Source of the DNA: Phycisphaeraceae bacterium | GTDB lineage: Bacteria; Planctomycetota; Phycisphaerae; Phycisphaerales; Phycisphaeraceae | Reading direction: 5' to 3' | Assembly: GCA_020851465.1 (NCBI GenBank) | Contig: JADZCR010000002.1 | Location: 186,001-250,000 of the forward strand | Length of the DNA: 64,000 nt | Shown here: in pieces, positions 44,047 through 52,616 of the stretch | Layout of the letters: every line of letters starts with the position of its first letter | Numbering within the stretch: the first letter of the stretch is position 1 | The notes under the pieces: model-generated | Database searches by the model: none | What the model was told of the DNA's origin: nothing | The model's input: only the letters and a program-made list of their open reading frames with translations | Position numbers and translations under genes: made by a program

Positions 44047-44248
44047 AGCGGCTCCGGGCAAGCGGTAACGAGTTGATTTCGGGGTCGTGGCGAGGGTTGT
44101 GAAGCCGCCGCTTGGGGAATCTATCGACCCCAGCGCTTTGCTCGCGACGGATAATACCCCTAAACTGATACATTCCGATCGACCGACCGGGACAATTGCC
44201 GGCCGCATCATCACACCCGCACTTAACCCTCCAAATCACCCGCACCGA

Positions 44249-46150
44249 ATGGAAAAAGACAAGAACGCCCTTTCGAGTTCAACCGATTCAATGACCGGTG
44301 GAATCCCTGTTGCGACCTCCTTAAGCCCGCTGCTGCGTCGGGTGGAGTCGCCGCCACCAGCGGCATTGATTGACCGCCGCGTGCTGCTTTTTTCCGTGAT
44401 CGCAGCTTTGCTGGGGATGGTTTCAGCATTCGTAGCGCAGGCGATGCTCGCGTTGATCGGGCTGATTACCAACGTCTCATTTCACCAGCACTTCGCTTTT
44501 AACAAGCAGGCATCACCCATCGGCCACACGCTGGGGCTATGGGTCATCCTCGTGCCGGTAGGCGGCGCACTGGTCATCGGCCTCATGGCGCGATTCGGTC
44601 ATGAAGCCATCCGCGGCGACGGCATTCCGGAGGCCATGGAGAAAGTGCTCACCAGCCGCAGCCGCATCGCGCCGCGCATCACCTGGCTCAAGCCGCTCTC
44701 GGCTGCCATCTCCATCGGTACGGGCGGGCCGTTCGGGGCTGAGGGGCCGGTGATTTCAACCGGCGGTGCGCTGGGTTCCTACATCGGTCAGATTTTCAGC
44801 GTCACCGCGCTGGAGCGAAAAACGCTGCTGGCGGCGGGGGCGGCGGCGGGCATCGGTGCGACGTTCGGCACACCCATCGCTGCAGTGATGCTGGCGATCG
44901 AAGTGTTGCTCTTTGAGTTTCGGCCTCGCTCGCTGATTCCGGTGGTGCTGGCGACGGCTGTCGCTTCCGGGCTGAGGGTGATGCTCGAGGGCAGCGAAGC
45001 GATCTTCTCCATGCCGGATATCGCCGCTCCGACACAGAGCGCGCTGGCACTTTATACGGCGATCGGCGCACTTGTCGGACTGATCTCGGTCTTTGTCACG
45101 CGCGGCGTGCACTGGATCGAATCCGCGTTTGAACATCTGCCGATCCACTGGATGTGGTGGCCGGCGATGGGTGCGGTGATCGTCGGCATCATCGGTTACT
45201 TTCAGCCGGCGACGCTCGGCGTCGGTTACATCAATATCAAACACATTCTCTGGCAGGATGATGCTTTCCCCGTCAAGGCGGCGCTCATCCTGGCGGTGCT
45301 CAAGCTGATTTCCTGGTCTGTGGCATTAGGCAGCGGTACGTCGGGCGGGACGCTCGCTCCGCTTTTTACGATCGGCGGCGGATTCGGCGCGGTCATCGGG
45401 GCAGGCATCGCCTGGTTGCTGCCTCATGCGGGCGTGGATCCGCGCATCGCTGCGCTGGTCGGCATGGCCGCCATGTTCGCCGGTGCATCACGGGCACTGC
45501 TCTTTTCCGTGGTGTTCGGTTTTGAATCCACGTTCCAGACCAACGGCCTGCTCCCGCTGCTGCTGGGTTGCGCCGCGGCATATCTGGTCTCGTGCCTGCT
45601 CATGCGCGAAACCTTGATGACGGAAAAAGTGGAACGTCGCGGCACACGAGTGCCCTACGAATACGTCGCGGACTTTCTCAATCAGGTGAGCGTACGCGAT
45701 GCCTGCACCAAGAACGTCATCGCACTCAAGGCTGACGATACCGTGGCGCACGTGATGGCCTGGCGAGCCAATGGAGAAGAGGGCTCCACGCATCAGGGCT
45801 TTCCCGTGCTTGATGAAACCGGCTTGCTTCTGGGAGTGGTGACCAGACGTGATATCGACGCCTGCTGCACTGAAAACTCCCGGAAAATCCGTGAGCTGAT
45901 CCGACGGCCTCCGGTCGTCGTTTACGACGATTGCACACTCCGCGAAGCGGCTGACCACATGGTGAGCCACGACATCGGACGCTTGCCGGTGATCTCACGG
46001 CAAAACCCCGATCAACTGGTCGGCATCCTGACACGCAGCGATTTGCTCTCGGCACACCGTCGCCGACTCGACGAAACAAACCGCGCAGAGCCAAGCATCG
46101 GATGGCCCAAGATCACCTTCGGCAGCGCGGCAGCGGACAAACATGAGTGA
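44249..46150 (+). CDS. ClC-type chloride channel/transporter with CBS domains
   Basis: A 633-residue protein. Residues 50-470 are the ClC membrane domain with the anion-path motifs: GTGGPFGAEGP (the gating glutamate is in the last part), GAAAGIGATFGTPIAA and GSGTSGGTLAP. Residues about 490-620 are two cytosolic CBS domains (VRDACTKNVIALKADDTVAH, HDIGRLPVISRQNPDQLVGI). ATG 44249 is chosen because the open frame further up to GTG 44087 is Pro/Asn-rich and unlike ClC N-termini. It may be a Cl-/H+ exchanger or a channel. rnpA follows after 40 bp. Confidence 0.9.
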   Translation: MEKDKNALSSSTDSMTGGIPVATSLSPLLRRVESPPPAALIDRRVLLFSVIAALLGMVSAFVAQAMLALIGLITNVSFHQHFAFNKQASPIGHTLGLWVILVPVGGALVIGLMARFGHEAIRGDGIPEAMEKVLTSRSRIAPRITWLKPLSAAISIGTGGPFGAEGPVISTGGALGSYIGQIFSVTALERKTLLAAGAAAGIGATFGTPIAAVMLAIEVLLFEFRPRSLIPVVLATAVASGLRVMLEGSEAIFSMPDIAAPTQSALALYTAIGALVGLISVFVTRGVHWIESAFEHLPIHWMWWPAMGAVIVGIIGYFQPATLGVGYINIKHILWQDDAFPVKAALILAVLKLISWSVALGSGTSGGTLAPLFTIGGGFGAVIGAGIAWLLPHAGVDPRIAALVGMAAMFAGASRALLFSVVFGFESTFQTNGLLPLLLGCAAAYLVSCLLMRETLMTEKVERRGTRVPYEYVADFLNQVSVRDACTKNVIALKADDTVAHVMAWRANGEEGSTHQGFPVLDETGLLLGVVTRRDIDACCTENSRKIRELIRRPPVVVYDDCTLREAADHMVSHDIGRLPVISRQNPDQLVGILTRSDLLSAHRRRLDETNRAEPSIGWPKITFGSAAADKHE

Positions 46151-46190
46151 TGCGCCTTGCTTCCAGTGGTTAACGTGTCATGCTTGAGCC

Positions 46191-46565
46191 ATGCCACCCG
46201 CTGCGAAAACCCTTCGTTTCACCGCTCGGCACCGATTGCACGGCGCGCCGGCGTTTGCGGCGGTTTACGACGCGAAGGTTAAAAAAAATGCTGGTCCTTT
46301 GACGGCATTCGCCCGACCCAACGATCTGCCCCATCCACGGCTGGGCTTGAGCGTGCCTCGACGTGTCGGTACAGCGGCGGCCCGCAACCGCGTCAAACGG
46401 CTGATCCGTGAGGCCTTTCGCATCAGCCAGCACGACTGGCTTCGTGGCTACGATGTAGTGGTGGTGGTCAGGCCGCACAAACCGGCTGAGCTTTCGGACT
46501 ATCAGCGAATGCTCCTTTCGCTGATGCGGGCCCTGCACCTGGAATGGGCGCGGCGGTCGGCATAG
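46191..46565 (+). CDS. rnpA: Ribonuclease P protein component
   Basis: A 124-residue basic protein binding RNase P RNA for tRNA 5' maturation. The family signature is RNRVKRLIREAFR (residues 65-77), preceded by LGLSVPRRVGTAA. The N-terminal LRFTARHRLHGAPAFAAVYD is typical. yidD follows after about 50 bp, the conserved pairing in bacteria. The usual rpmH upstream and yidC downstream are absent. Confidence 0.94.
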   Translation: MPPAAKTLRFTARHRLHGAPAFAAVYDAKVKKNAGPLTAFARPNDLPHPRLGLSVPRRVGTAAARNRVKRLIREAFRISQHDWLRGYDVVVVVRPHKPAELSDYQRMLLSLMRALHLEWARRSA

Positions 46566-46614
46566 CAACAGCGACAGGCCTGCTGAGAGTCTTACCCATA
46601 CGTGTGATGAAACC

Positions 46615-46872
46615 ATGGAAACACGCGATCCGATTCCCGAAACAGTGACTCGACGGGTGGGATTCGTGTCGCGTATTTTGATCTTTCTGGTTTATGTGTA
46701 TCGTGCGACGCTGGGGCATTTTCTCGGCGGTCACTGCCGATATGATCCGACGTGCAGCCAGTACATGATTGATGCCATCCGCAAATACGGCCCATGGCGC
46801 GGCGGATGGCGCGGACTGCGGCGGATCGGTCGCTGCCACCCGTGGGGCGGTTGCGGATATGATCCTGCCTGA
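46615..46872 (+). CDS. yidD: Membrane protein insertion efficiency factor
   Basis: An 85-residue protein with the YidD signature: a hydrophobic N-terminal segment (about 18-34), then HCRYDPTCSQYMIDAI and GRCHPWGGCGYDPA with the conserved cysteines and the C-x-P-x-x-x-x-G pattern. It assists YidC-dependent insertion. It lies directly after rnpA and before the YihY/BrkB-like gene. Confidence 0.95.
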   Translation: METRDPIPETVTRRVGFVSRILIFLVYVYRATLGHFLGGHCRYDPTCSQYMIDAIRKYGPWRGGWRGLRRIGRCHPWGGCGYDPA

Positions 46873-46893
46873 TAACCACCCCCGAGGCACGGC

Positions 46894-48423
46894 ATGAGAT
46901 TGCCCGCGTTCCTTGGCCGACTTTCCAAATGGTTCTTTGGTGAATCCACCTGGGCAGGTCGCCTTCGCTACCTCTACGACTTCACCCGACACTGCATCGG
47001 TGAGTTGAGGCATGACAGCGCCGATCAGATGGCAGCCTCGCTGACCTATCGCACGATCTTCAGCCTCGTGCCGATGTTCGTGCTGGCGTTGATTGTCTTC
47101 CGAGGGTTTGGCGGTTTCGACACCCAGAAAGCTGCTCAGGATCTTCAGGGCCGCATCCTCGCCTGGAGCGGGCTTTCCTCGATCACCTATGACGAGAACG
47201 ACCACAGCCCGGACACCCCTGCTGCGACCCACAGCGCAACTAGCCCGGAGTTGACGGCACCCGTCAGCACGCACCCTGCTGCGCATCCTTCACTCGATAC
47301 CGCCGAGGAAAAAAAAGGTGCCCGTGAAGGCGTGCAGATCATTCTTTCTCGTCTGACCGATCAGGTCTCCAACGTCAGCCTCAAGAGTATCGGTGCCATC
47401 GGACTGGTCCTCTTTATTTGGGCGGCGATTGGATTAGCGATCTCACTGGAATCAAGCTTTAACACGATCTACAACGCCCCGCGCGGACGGCCGTGGCACC
47501 TGCGCGTCACGATCTACTGGGCGGCAATCACGCTCGGACCCGTGCTGCTATTCGTGAGTCTCTATCTCTCGCAGAAGTTTAATCTGACGGTGGAAAGCCT
47601 CCGAAGCACCTCCACGCTCAGCTCCAGCAGCGGTACGGACAGCAACTCCTTCATCGTTTATGTCGGCGCGGTATTGACGACCGCACTGAAGCTCTTAAGT
47701 CGATGCACCGCTCTGCTGGCGAGTTGGCTGCTGCTTTTCCTGCTCTACCGGCTGATGCCTAACACCAAGGTCCGCTGGCGGCCGGCATTAATGGGCAGCT
47801 TCGTCGCTGCGATTTTGTGGGAGGCGGGAAAAGTTCTTTTCCAGCTCTACGTGCGCAAGGCTGTGCCCTATTCTGCGATCTACGGATCTCTGGGGCTGGT
47901 GCCGCTCTTTCTTTTCTGGATCTACATTACGTGGCTGATCGTGCTGTTCGGCCTGGTGCTGTCCTACACGTTACAGGTGATGAAGAGCGGCAACTTCAAA
48001 TACGCTGCTGCCCACGCTCAGCACGACCATTTCTACGACCCTCGCTGGCTGATTCCCATGATGGGGGTCATCGGACGGGCATTTGTCGATGGTCGGACTG
48101 TCACACGTGAGCAGGTCGCCCATGACCTCACACTTCCCGCTCGCGTGGTAGCGGGGCTGGCGGAGAGTCTCGAAGGCGCAGGACTGATCCATTCCACACA
48201 GCTACGCGGCGATGGCGATGTCGGATATGTGCTTGCGATGCCACCGGAAAAAATTCCAGTAACACGCCTGCTCGACCTGAGCCGCACTATTGCAATGCAG
48301 ACGCAGGTTGACGAGCAATCTTCCGCGGATCGAAACAAGATTCCCGGCTGGTCGTTGCTGGATGACCTCTCGATGGCTCAACAGGTGAAGGCCGGTGACG
48401 CGACACTCGCCAATCTGCTCTGA
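46894..48423 (+). CDS. YihY/BrkB-family membrane protein with winged-helix-like tail
   Basis: A 509-residue protein of the YihY/virulence-factor BrkB family (once called ribonuclease BN): ADQMAASLTYRTIFSLVPMF after the first amphipathic region, then about 6 membrane helices up to residue 360, with the family strings IWAAIGLAISLESSFNTIYN and FLFWIYITWLIVLFG. A hydrophilic insert of about 60 residues (around 95-145, Thr/Ala/Pro-rich) separates the first helices. The C-terminal 130 residues (VTREQVAHDLTLPARVVAGL) look like a winged-helix domain. ATG 46894 follows GAGG by seven bases. Transport role unproven. Confidence 0.85.
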   Translation: MRLPAFLGRLSKWFFGESTWAGRLRYLYDFTRHCIGELRHDSADQMAASLTYRTIFSLVPMFVLALIVFRGFGGFDTQKAAQDLQGRILAWSGLSSITYDENDHSPDTPAATHSATSPELTAPVSTHPAAHPSLDTAEEKKGAREGVQIILSRLTDQVSNVSLKSIGAIGLVLFIWAAIGLAISLESSFNTIYNAPRGRPWHLRVTIYWAAITLGPVLLFVSLYLSQKFNLTVESLRSTSTLSSSSGTDSNSFIVYVGAVLTTALKLLSRCTALLASWLLLFLLYRLMPNTKVRWRPALMGSFVAAILWEAGKVLFQLYVRKAVPYSAIYGSLGLVPLFLFWIYITWLIVLFGLVLSYTLQVMKSGNFKYAAAHAQHDHFYDPRWLIPMMGVIGRAFVDGRTVTREQVAHDLTLPARVVAGLAESLEGAGLIHSTQLRGDGDVGYVLAMPPEKIPVTRLLDLSRTIAMQTQVDEQSSADRNKIPGWSLLDDLSMAQQVKAGDATLANLL

Positions 48424-48524
48424 CGCGAACCCTCACCCGGACACATGCAGCAGTCGAAAATGCGGGTTGCTATCCCGACTTTGCGGGGTAAAACAAGCAG
48501 CGAAAAACCATCTGCTTCCGTAAT

Positions 48525-49889
48525 TCAGTCGATGCGGCCGAAAATACCCCACGCCCTGCCGCCATTGCTGTCCAGCACGATTACGAGATCGTTGCTGCCG
48601 CGCTTGAGCGGAATGTGCAGTGCAAGCTTGTCAGGATGAGCGGGATTGGTTCCCGGACCGTCAAAGACCTGCTCGCCATTGATCCATATGCGGATCGGGC
48701 CGTCGTAACCGACCGTAAGTGTCGCGCGGCGATCTGTCACGCTCGACACGTTTGCCGCGAAATACACCAACCCCGGCTGGCCGGCGATCTGCTCACGCGC
48801 ATCGACAAAGCCCTCGGCAATATCACCCGGCGGAGCAGCAGCGACTGTCTTGACCTTGAGATTATGGGCCGTCACCGCATCCGGACGCGCATCGGTCATG
48901 GATCGGTTTTCCAGCAGGTTGGACACCCGCCATTCCGGAATGAATCCACGCCCCTTTCCGCCGCGGGAAGACGGCGAGTCGTCAATAAAAAACGGCTGCG
49001 TCCAAGCGAACTTCTCTCCAGGCCCCCAACACTCGAAACGTACATACTTGCTGCGAGGCGGAACCGTCACTTCAATCGATGATGCGTCGGCGACCGCAAA
49101 TCGCTGAGCTGTGTTTTTCAACGCGACGATCCGCTGGGCATTTTCCGTCTCGATGCGGATACGGTCACCGTTGACGTGGATGCCGGAGATCGTCACTCCG
49201 GTCGAGCAGTAGAAACGGCCATTGACCAGTGAGTCGATCACGCCGTCAAGCGTGCGCTCCTTGACATAGGCCGTATTCCAGCCAAGCTCGACGTCACCGC
49301 TGGCGGCGTGGCTGTCATCATTGGCGAATCCCCAGATCCTCCTGCCCTCGTTCAACAACATGTCCCACTTGTTGGTTGCGTAGGGGCTGCCCTCAAGCCG
49401 ACAGATCACGCCATTAAAAATTTCGACGCCGATGTAACCGGTCCACTCGCGGAGTTGTTCGATCGAGCAGTGGTCGAAATTGCCGTGCCAATTGGGATGG
49501 TTTATGACGGCGAAACCACGGCCGCGCTTCCCGTTCGACTCAGACCCTATACCGCAGGCGTTGATTTGGTTCAGCACTTCCTGGCGGTAACGGGACGGCT
49601 TGACATAACGGTCGGCATCGACGTGCAGCAGGTGCGGCCCCAAGGCACTGACCTCATTGCCCGGAATCAGGATCATCCCACGCCGGCTCCACTCGGCGCA
49701 CTCATCGCGCGACGAGAGAATGTCGTGGTCGGACAACATAAGGAAGCCGTACCCGCGTGCTGCGTAGTCGTCGATGACTGCCTGTGGAGTGCGCTCGCCG
49801 TCGCTGCGGGTCGAGTGAGCGTGGAGATTACCGCGCAGCCACTGGCCGCCGGTCAGATCGGTGTAGGGGTGGGAAATCTGCATGGCCAA
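48525..49889 (-). CDS. PHP-domain metallohydrolase, CehA/McbA-like
   Basis: A 454-residue protein. The PHP metal motifs are NLHAHSTRSDGERTP, LSDHDILSS and NEVSALGPHLL, with INHPNW and FANDDSHAA further along. The remaining 200 residues form a C-terminal beta-rich domain (including FEVVGPDFRIWINGEQVF-like strands) as in CehA/McbA-type carbaryl hydrolases and secreted PHP proteins. No signal peptide is seen. The start is ATG 49889 or 49883. Likely a phosphoesterase or amidohydrolase; the substrate is unknown. It is downstream of nuoH on the same strand, about 75 bp away. Confidence 0.85.
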   Translation of the reverse strand: MAMQISHPYTDLTGGQWLRGNLHAHSTRSDGERTPQAVIDDYAARGYGFLMLSDHDILSSRDECAEWSRRGMILIPGNEVSALGPHLLHVDADRYVKPSRYRQEVLNQINACGIGSESNGKRGRGFAVINHPNWHGNFDHCSIEQLREWTGYIGVEIFNGVICRLEGSPYATNKWDMLLNEGRRIWGFANDDSHAASGDVELGWNTAYVKERTLDGVIDSLVNGRFYCSTGVTISGIHVNGDRIRIETENAQRIVALKNTAQRFAVADASSIEVTVPPRSKYVRFECWGPGEKFAWTQPFFIDDSPSSRGGKGRGFIPEWRVSNLLENRSMTDARPDAVTAHNLKVKTVAAAPPGDIAEGFVDAREQIAGQPGLVYFAANVSSVTDRRATLTVGYDGPIRIWINGEQVFDGPGTNPAHPDKLALHIPLKRGSNDLVIVLDSNGGRAWGIFGRID

Positions 49890-49963
49890 TCGTCAACGGA
49901 ATATGGGCGGTCGAGTCGCCGCCGTTCCAACAGCGAACGTCTCTCGACCTGTTACAAGTCGAT

Positions 49964-51448
49964 TTATCCTGCTGCCGGCTTCGGTGAGTTCGTGTGGCCG
50001 ATTTCGCGGTCGCCGGGCGTGAAGCTCTCCTGACCGACAGGCATGACATCGGGAAAGAAGCTCTGCGGCGGCTGTGTGCGGCGGTGAACCCACGCCCAGA
50101 AAACCACACCGGCAGCGACGGCGACTGTCGCCACACCGATCACGGTCAGCACGATCTGTGTGGTGAACTGGAGCCAGGACCCATTGCTCACAAGATGCGC
50201 CAGACGGGTCGGCGTGATGTGCTGATAGGGAGCATATGCCGAGGGTGAATCGACCAGCCACACCCACAGGGCCGTACCCGCAAACATCACCAGTGATGCA
50301 GGGAGCAGAACCTTCACGCAGGCGTAAAGCACCTGATCAATACGGATGCGCGGCAGCGTCCAGCGCAGCCACATCTGGATGAAGACCATGCTCATCGCCT
50401 TGATGACAAACCAGAACAAGCCGTAAAAATTCAGGAGCAGCAGCTTGACCGGTGAGCCGCCCAGACCCATGGCAGCGGAAGTCGCCTCCCAGCCGTGAGC
50501 CGCGGTGATCGCACCATTGAAGAACTGCTGACCGGCGTGGATCGGATCATAACCCAGCGCGTGATAAATCGGATCGAAAATTCCCAGCGGACTCGTCCAT
50601 GAGCCTAAAAAGAGAGCCGCCTGAATACCGCCGACGATGAACATGCCTGCGTATTCAGCAAAGAAAAAGAAGCTGAAACGCAGCCCGCTGTATTCCGTGT
50701 GGAATCCTGCGACCAGTTCACTTTCTGATTCTGGAAGATCAAACGGTGCCCGCTTGTTGGCTGCGAGGCTCGAAATGAAATAGAGAAGGAAAGCCACGAA
50801 TACGAACGGATTGTGATAGACGAACCAGTCCCAGATCCCAGCACCCTGAAGATAGCCAAGCTCCACAAGGTCGAGCGTACCAGCGACGAGCAGCCCACAG
50901 ATGATCGAGATTCCCAACGGAATCTCGTAGCTGACCATCTGGCAGGCTTCTCGCATTGCGCCGTAGATCGACCACTTGGAATTACTCGCCCAGCCGGCGA
51001 GGATCACGCCCATAACTTCCACCGAGAGAACCGCGACGACGTACAACACGCCGATATTGAGCCGCGACTCAAAAATAAACTGCGGGCCAAACGGCAAAGC
51101 CAGAAACGCCGCGAATACCGGCGCGAACGCCAGATAAGGCGCGAGCCGGAAAAGGAAGGCATCCGCCCCGGTGGGCATGAGGTCTTCTTTGAGGATGAGC
51201 TTGATACCGTCGGCGATCGACTGAGACCAGCCGTGCCAGCCGCCGACGTGCATCGGGCCGTAGCGGCCCTGCATGTGGCCGGCGACTTTACGCTCCCACC
51301 AGATGCTGAACATGGCGATCACGCTGATTCCCGCGAGAAACACCGTGGCGACGATGAGTACCTTGATAAGGATGACAAGCCAGATGCCGTACTGGGCGTA
51401 ATCGACGCCGAGGTGAACGGCCAGTTGTTGCGCCAATTGCTCGATCAT
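49964..51448 (-). CDS. nuoH: NADH-quinone oxidoreductase subunit H (orphan)
   Basis: A 494-residue complex I membrane subunit H, which forms the quinone chamber. Signature regions are clear: WWERKVAGHMQGRYGPMHVG, ADGIKLILKEDLMP, ANKRAPFDLPESESELVAGF with the conserved acidic residues, and RWTLPRIRIDQVL. It is longer than the usual 325-430 residues because of an insert around residues 300-330 and a C-terminal extension of about 90 residues with one extra helix and a hydrophilic tail. No other nuo gene is adjacent on either side, which is unusual. The start is ATG 51448. Confidence 0.93.
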   Translation of the reverse strand: MIEQLAQQLAVHLGVDYAQYGIWLVILIKVLIVATVFLAGISVIAMFSIWWERKVAGHMQGRYGPMHVGGWHGWSQSIADGIKLILKEDLMPTGADAFLFRLAPYLAFAPVFAAFLALPFGPQFIFESRLNIGVLYVVAVLSVEVMGVILAGWASNSKWSIYGAMREACQMVSYEIPLGISIICGLLVAGTLDLVELGYLQGAGIWDWFVYHNPFVFVAFLLYFISSLAANKRAPFDLPESESELVAGFHTEYSGLRFSFFFFAEYAGMFIVGGIQAALFLGSWTSPLGIFDPIYHALGYDPIHAGQQFFNGAITAAHGWEATSAAMGLGGSPVKLLLLNFYGLFWFVIKAMSMVFIQMWLRWTLPRIRIDQVLYACVKVLLPASLVMFAGTALWVWLVDSPSAYAPYQHITPTRLAHLVSNGSWLQFTTQIVLTVIGVATVAVAAGVVFWAWVHRRTQPPQSFFPDVMPVGQESFTPGDREIGHTNSPKPAAG

Positions 51449-51557
51449 GAAAATCTCGGATTAAGGCCGGCTGAGCCAGCTGAGCGTCGGCGGATTGTAG
51501 CAACGGCAGGATTGACTCGCCAAAGGTACCCAGCGTGGGTGGGCCGAGCGGGGCGAG

Positions 51558-52439
51558 TCAATTTCGTTTCTCTCGCGCCAGACGCAGTTTCTCGTACACC
51601 TCCAGGGGGATGTTCTGACTGCCGAGCTTCACCGGCTTGCGGGTGCCGTGGAAATCACTTCCGCCGCTGATAAGAAGGCCGAGATTCTGGGCGAGTTTGG
51701 TGTATTGTTCGACCTCGGCTGGAGTGTGTTCGCTGTGGCGTGTCTCCATGCCGTCAAGACCGAACGATTTCAGTCGTGTGACACAGTGGATCAGCTCATC
51801 TTCATCACGACATCGAAGCTGCACCGGGTGCGCTAATATCGCCAAGCCGCCGGCGTGGTGTATCGCCTCGATGGCGTGCGTGGGTGAGAGAGTGTCTTTC
51901 CGCACATAAGCAGGTTTTCCCTCGCCGATGTACTTAGTAAACGCATCCTGATTACTTTTGACATAACCCTTTTTCACCATGATCTGCGCGATATGCGGGC
52001 GGCCGATGATCTCCGTGCCAGAGGCCGCCGCCAGCTCACGAACCTCGTCGTAATCAATTTTGACGCCCAGTTCCTGGAGCTTGCGGACGATTTGAGGGTT
52101 CCGATCCCTGCGAGCAATGAGCAGTCGCTCGTGGATCGTGTGCAGTTGGGGATCATCGTGGCGTACGAATAAACCCAGGATGTGAAGCGTGCCGAGCTTT
52201 TTATCAGCCTCGGTTTTGACGCGCAGAGCTAAAATGTCAGCCGAAAGCTCGATACCGGGGACGAACGTAACACCCGCAGCCTCGCACCCCTGTGCACAAT
52301 CGCAAAGTCCCTGCGTGGTGTCGTGGTCCGTCAATGCAATGACCTGCACTCCCAACGAAGCCGCCAACGGCCCGAGCGCCTCGGGCGCGAGCGTGCCGTC
52401 GGAGGCGGTTGAGTGCATATGCAGATCACACGAAGACAT
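51558..52439 (-). CDS. PHP-domain phosphoesterase (RNase AM / YciV-like)
   Basis: A 293-residue protein of the PHP family close to 3',5'-nucleoside bisphosphate phosphatase / 5'-3' exoribonuclease YciV. Metal motifs: DLHMHSTASDGTLAPEAL at the N-terminus, ALTDHDTT, GIELSAD, GRPHIAQ, LAHPVQL and GGSDFHG. Length matches that family. ATG 52439 gives the family N-terminus MSSCDLHMHS. A TATAAT box lies 10 bp upstream (separate entry), so the mRNA leader would be very short. Divergent from the secreted glycosidase-like gene. Confidence 0.88.
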   Translation of the reverse strand: MSSCDLHMHSTASDGTLAPEALGPLAASLGVQVIALTDHDTTQGLCDCAQGCEAAGVTFVPGIELSADILALRVKTEADKKLGTLHILGLFVRHDDPQLHTIHERLLIARRDRNPQIVRKLQELGVKIDYDEVRELAAASGTEIIGRPHIAQIMVKKGYVKSNQDAFTKYIGEGKPAYVRKDTLSPTHAIEAIHHAGGLAILAHPVQLRCRDEDELIHCVTRLKSFGLDGMETRHSEHTPAEVEQYTKLAQNLGLLISGGSDFHGTRKPVKLGSQNIPLEVYEKLRLAREKRN

Positions 52440-52448
52440 TCGGTAGCA

Positions 52449-52454
52449 ATTATA
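52449..52454 (-). promoter_or_regulatory. Candidate -10 box (TATAAT) of the PHP-domain phosphoesterase gene
   Basis: On the minus strand a perfect TATAAT ends 9 bases before the ATG at 52439. Transcription would then start only a few bases before the start codon, implying a nearly leaderless mRNA. No good -35 hexamer sits at 16-18 bp upstream, so this is tentative. Confidence 0.35.
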
Positions 52455-52616
52455 GCGGTATGACGAGCCACGAGGTATTCCGCAGGTTAAATAAATCATC
52501 TCCGCAGTTCACAAAAAAAGTGAATTCAACTGCTGTACGAACACCCTGGCATCGTCGCATTGAGATATGATCCACCGTCGATCTTCTTCACCCGGATTCA
52601 TCAAGGAAAAATTTCG

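Noticed and set aside
44087-44248. N-terminal extension of the ClC protein starting at GTG 44087
   Set aside because: The extra 54 residues are Pro/Asn/Thr-rich and unlike ClC N-termini, so ATG 44249 is preferred.
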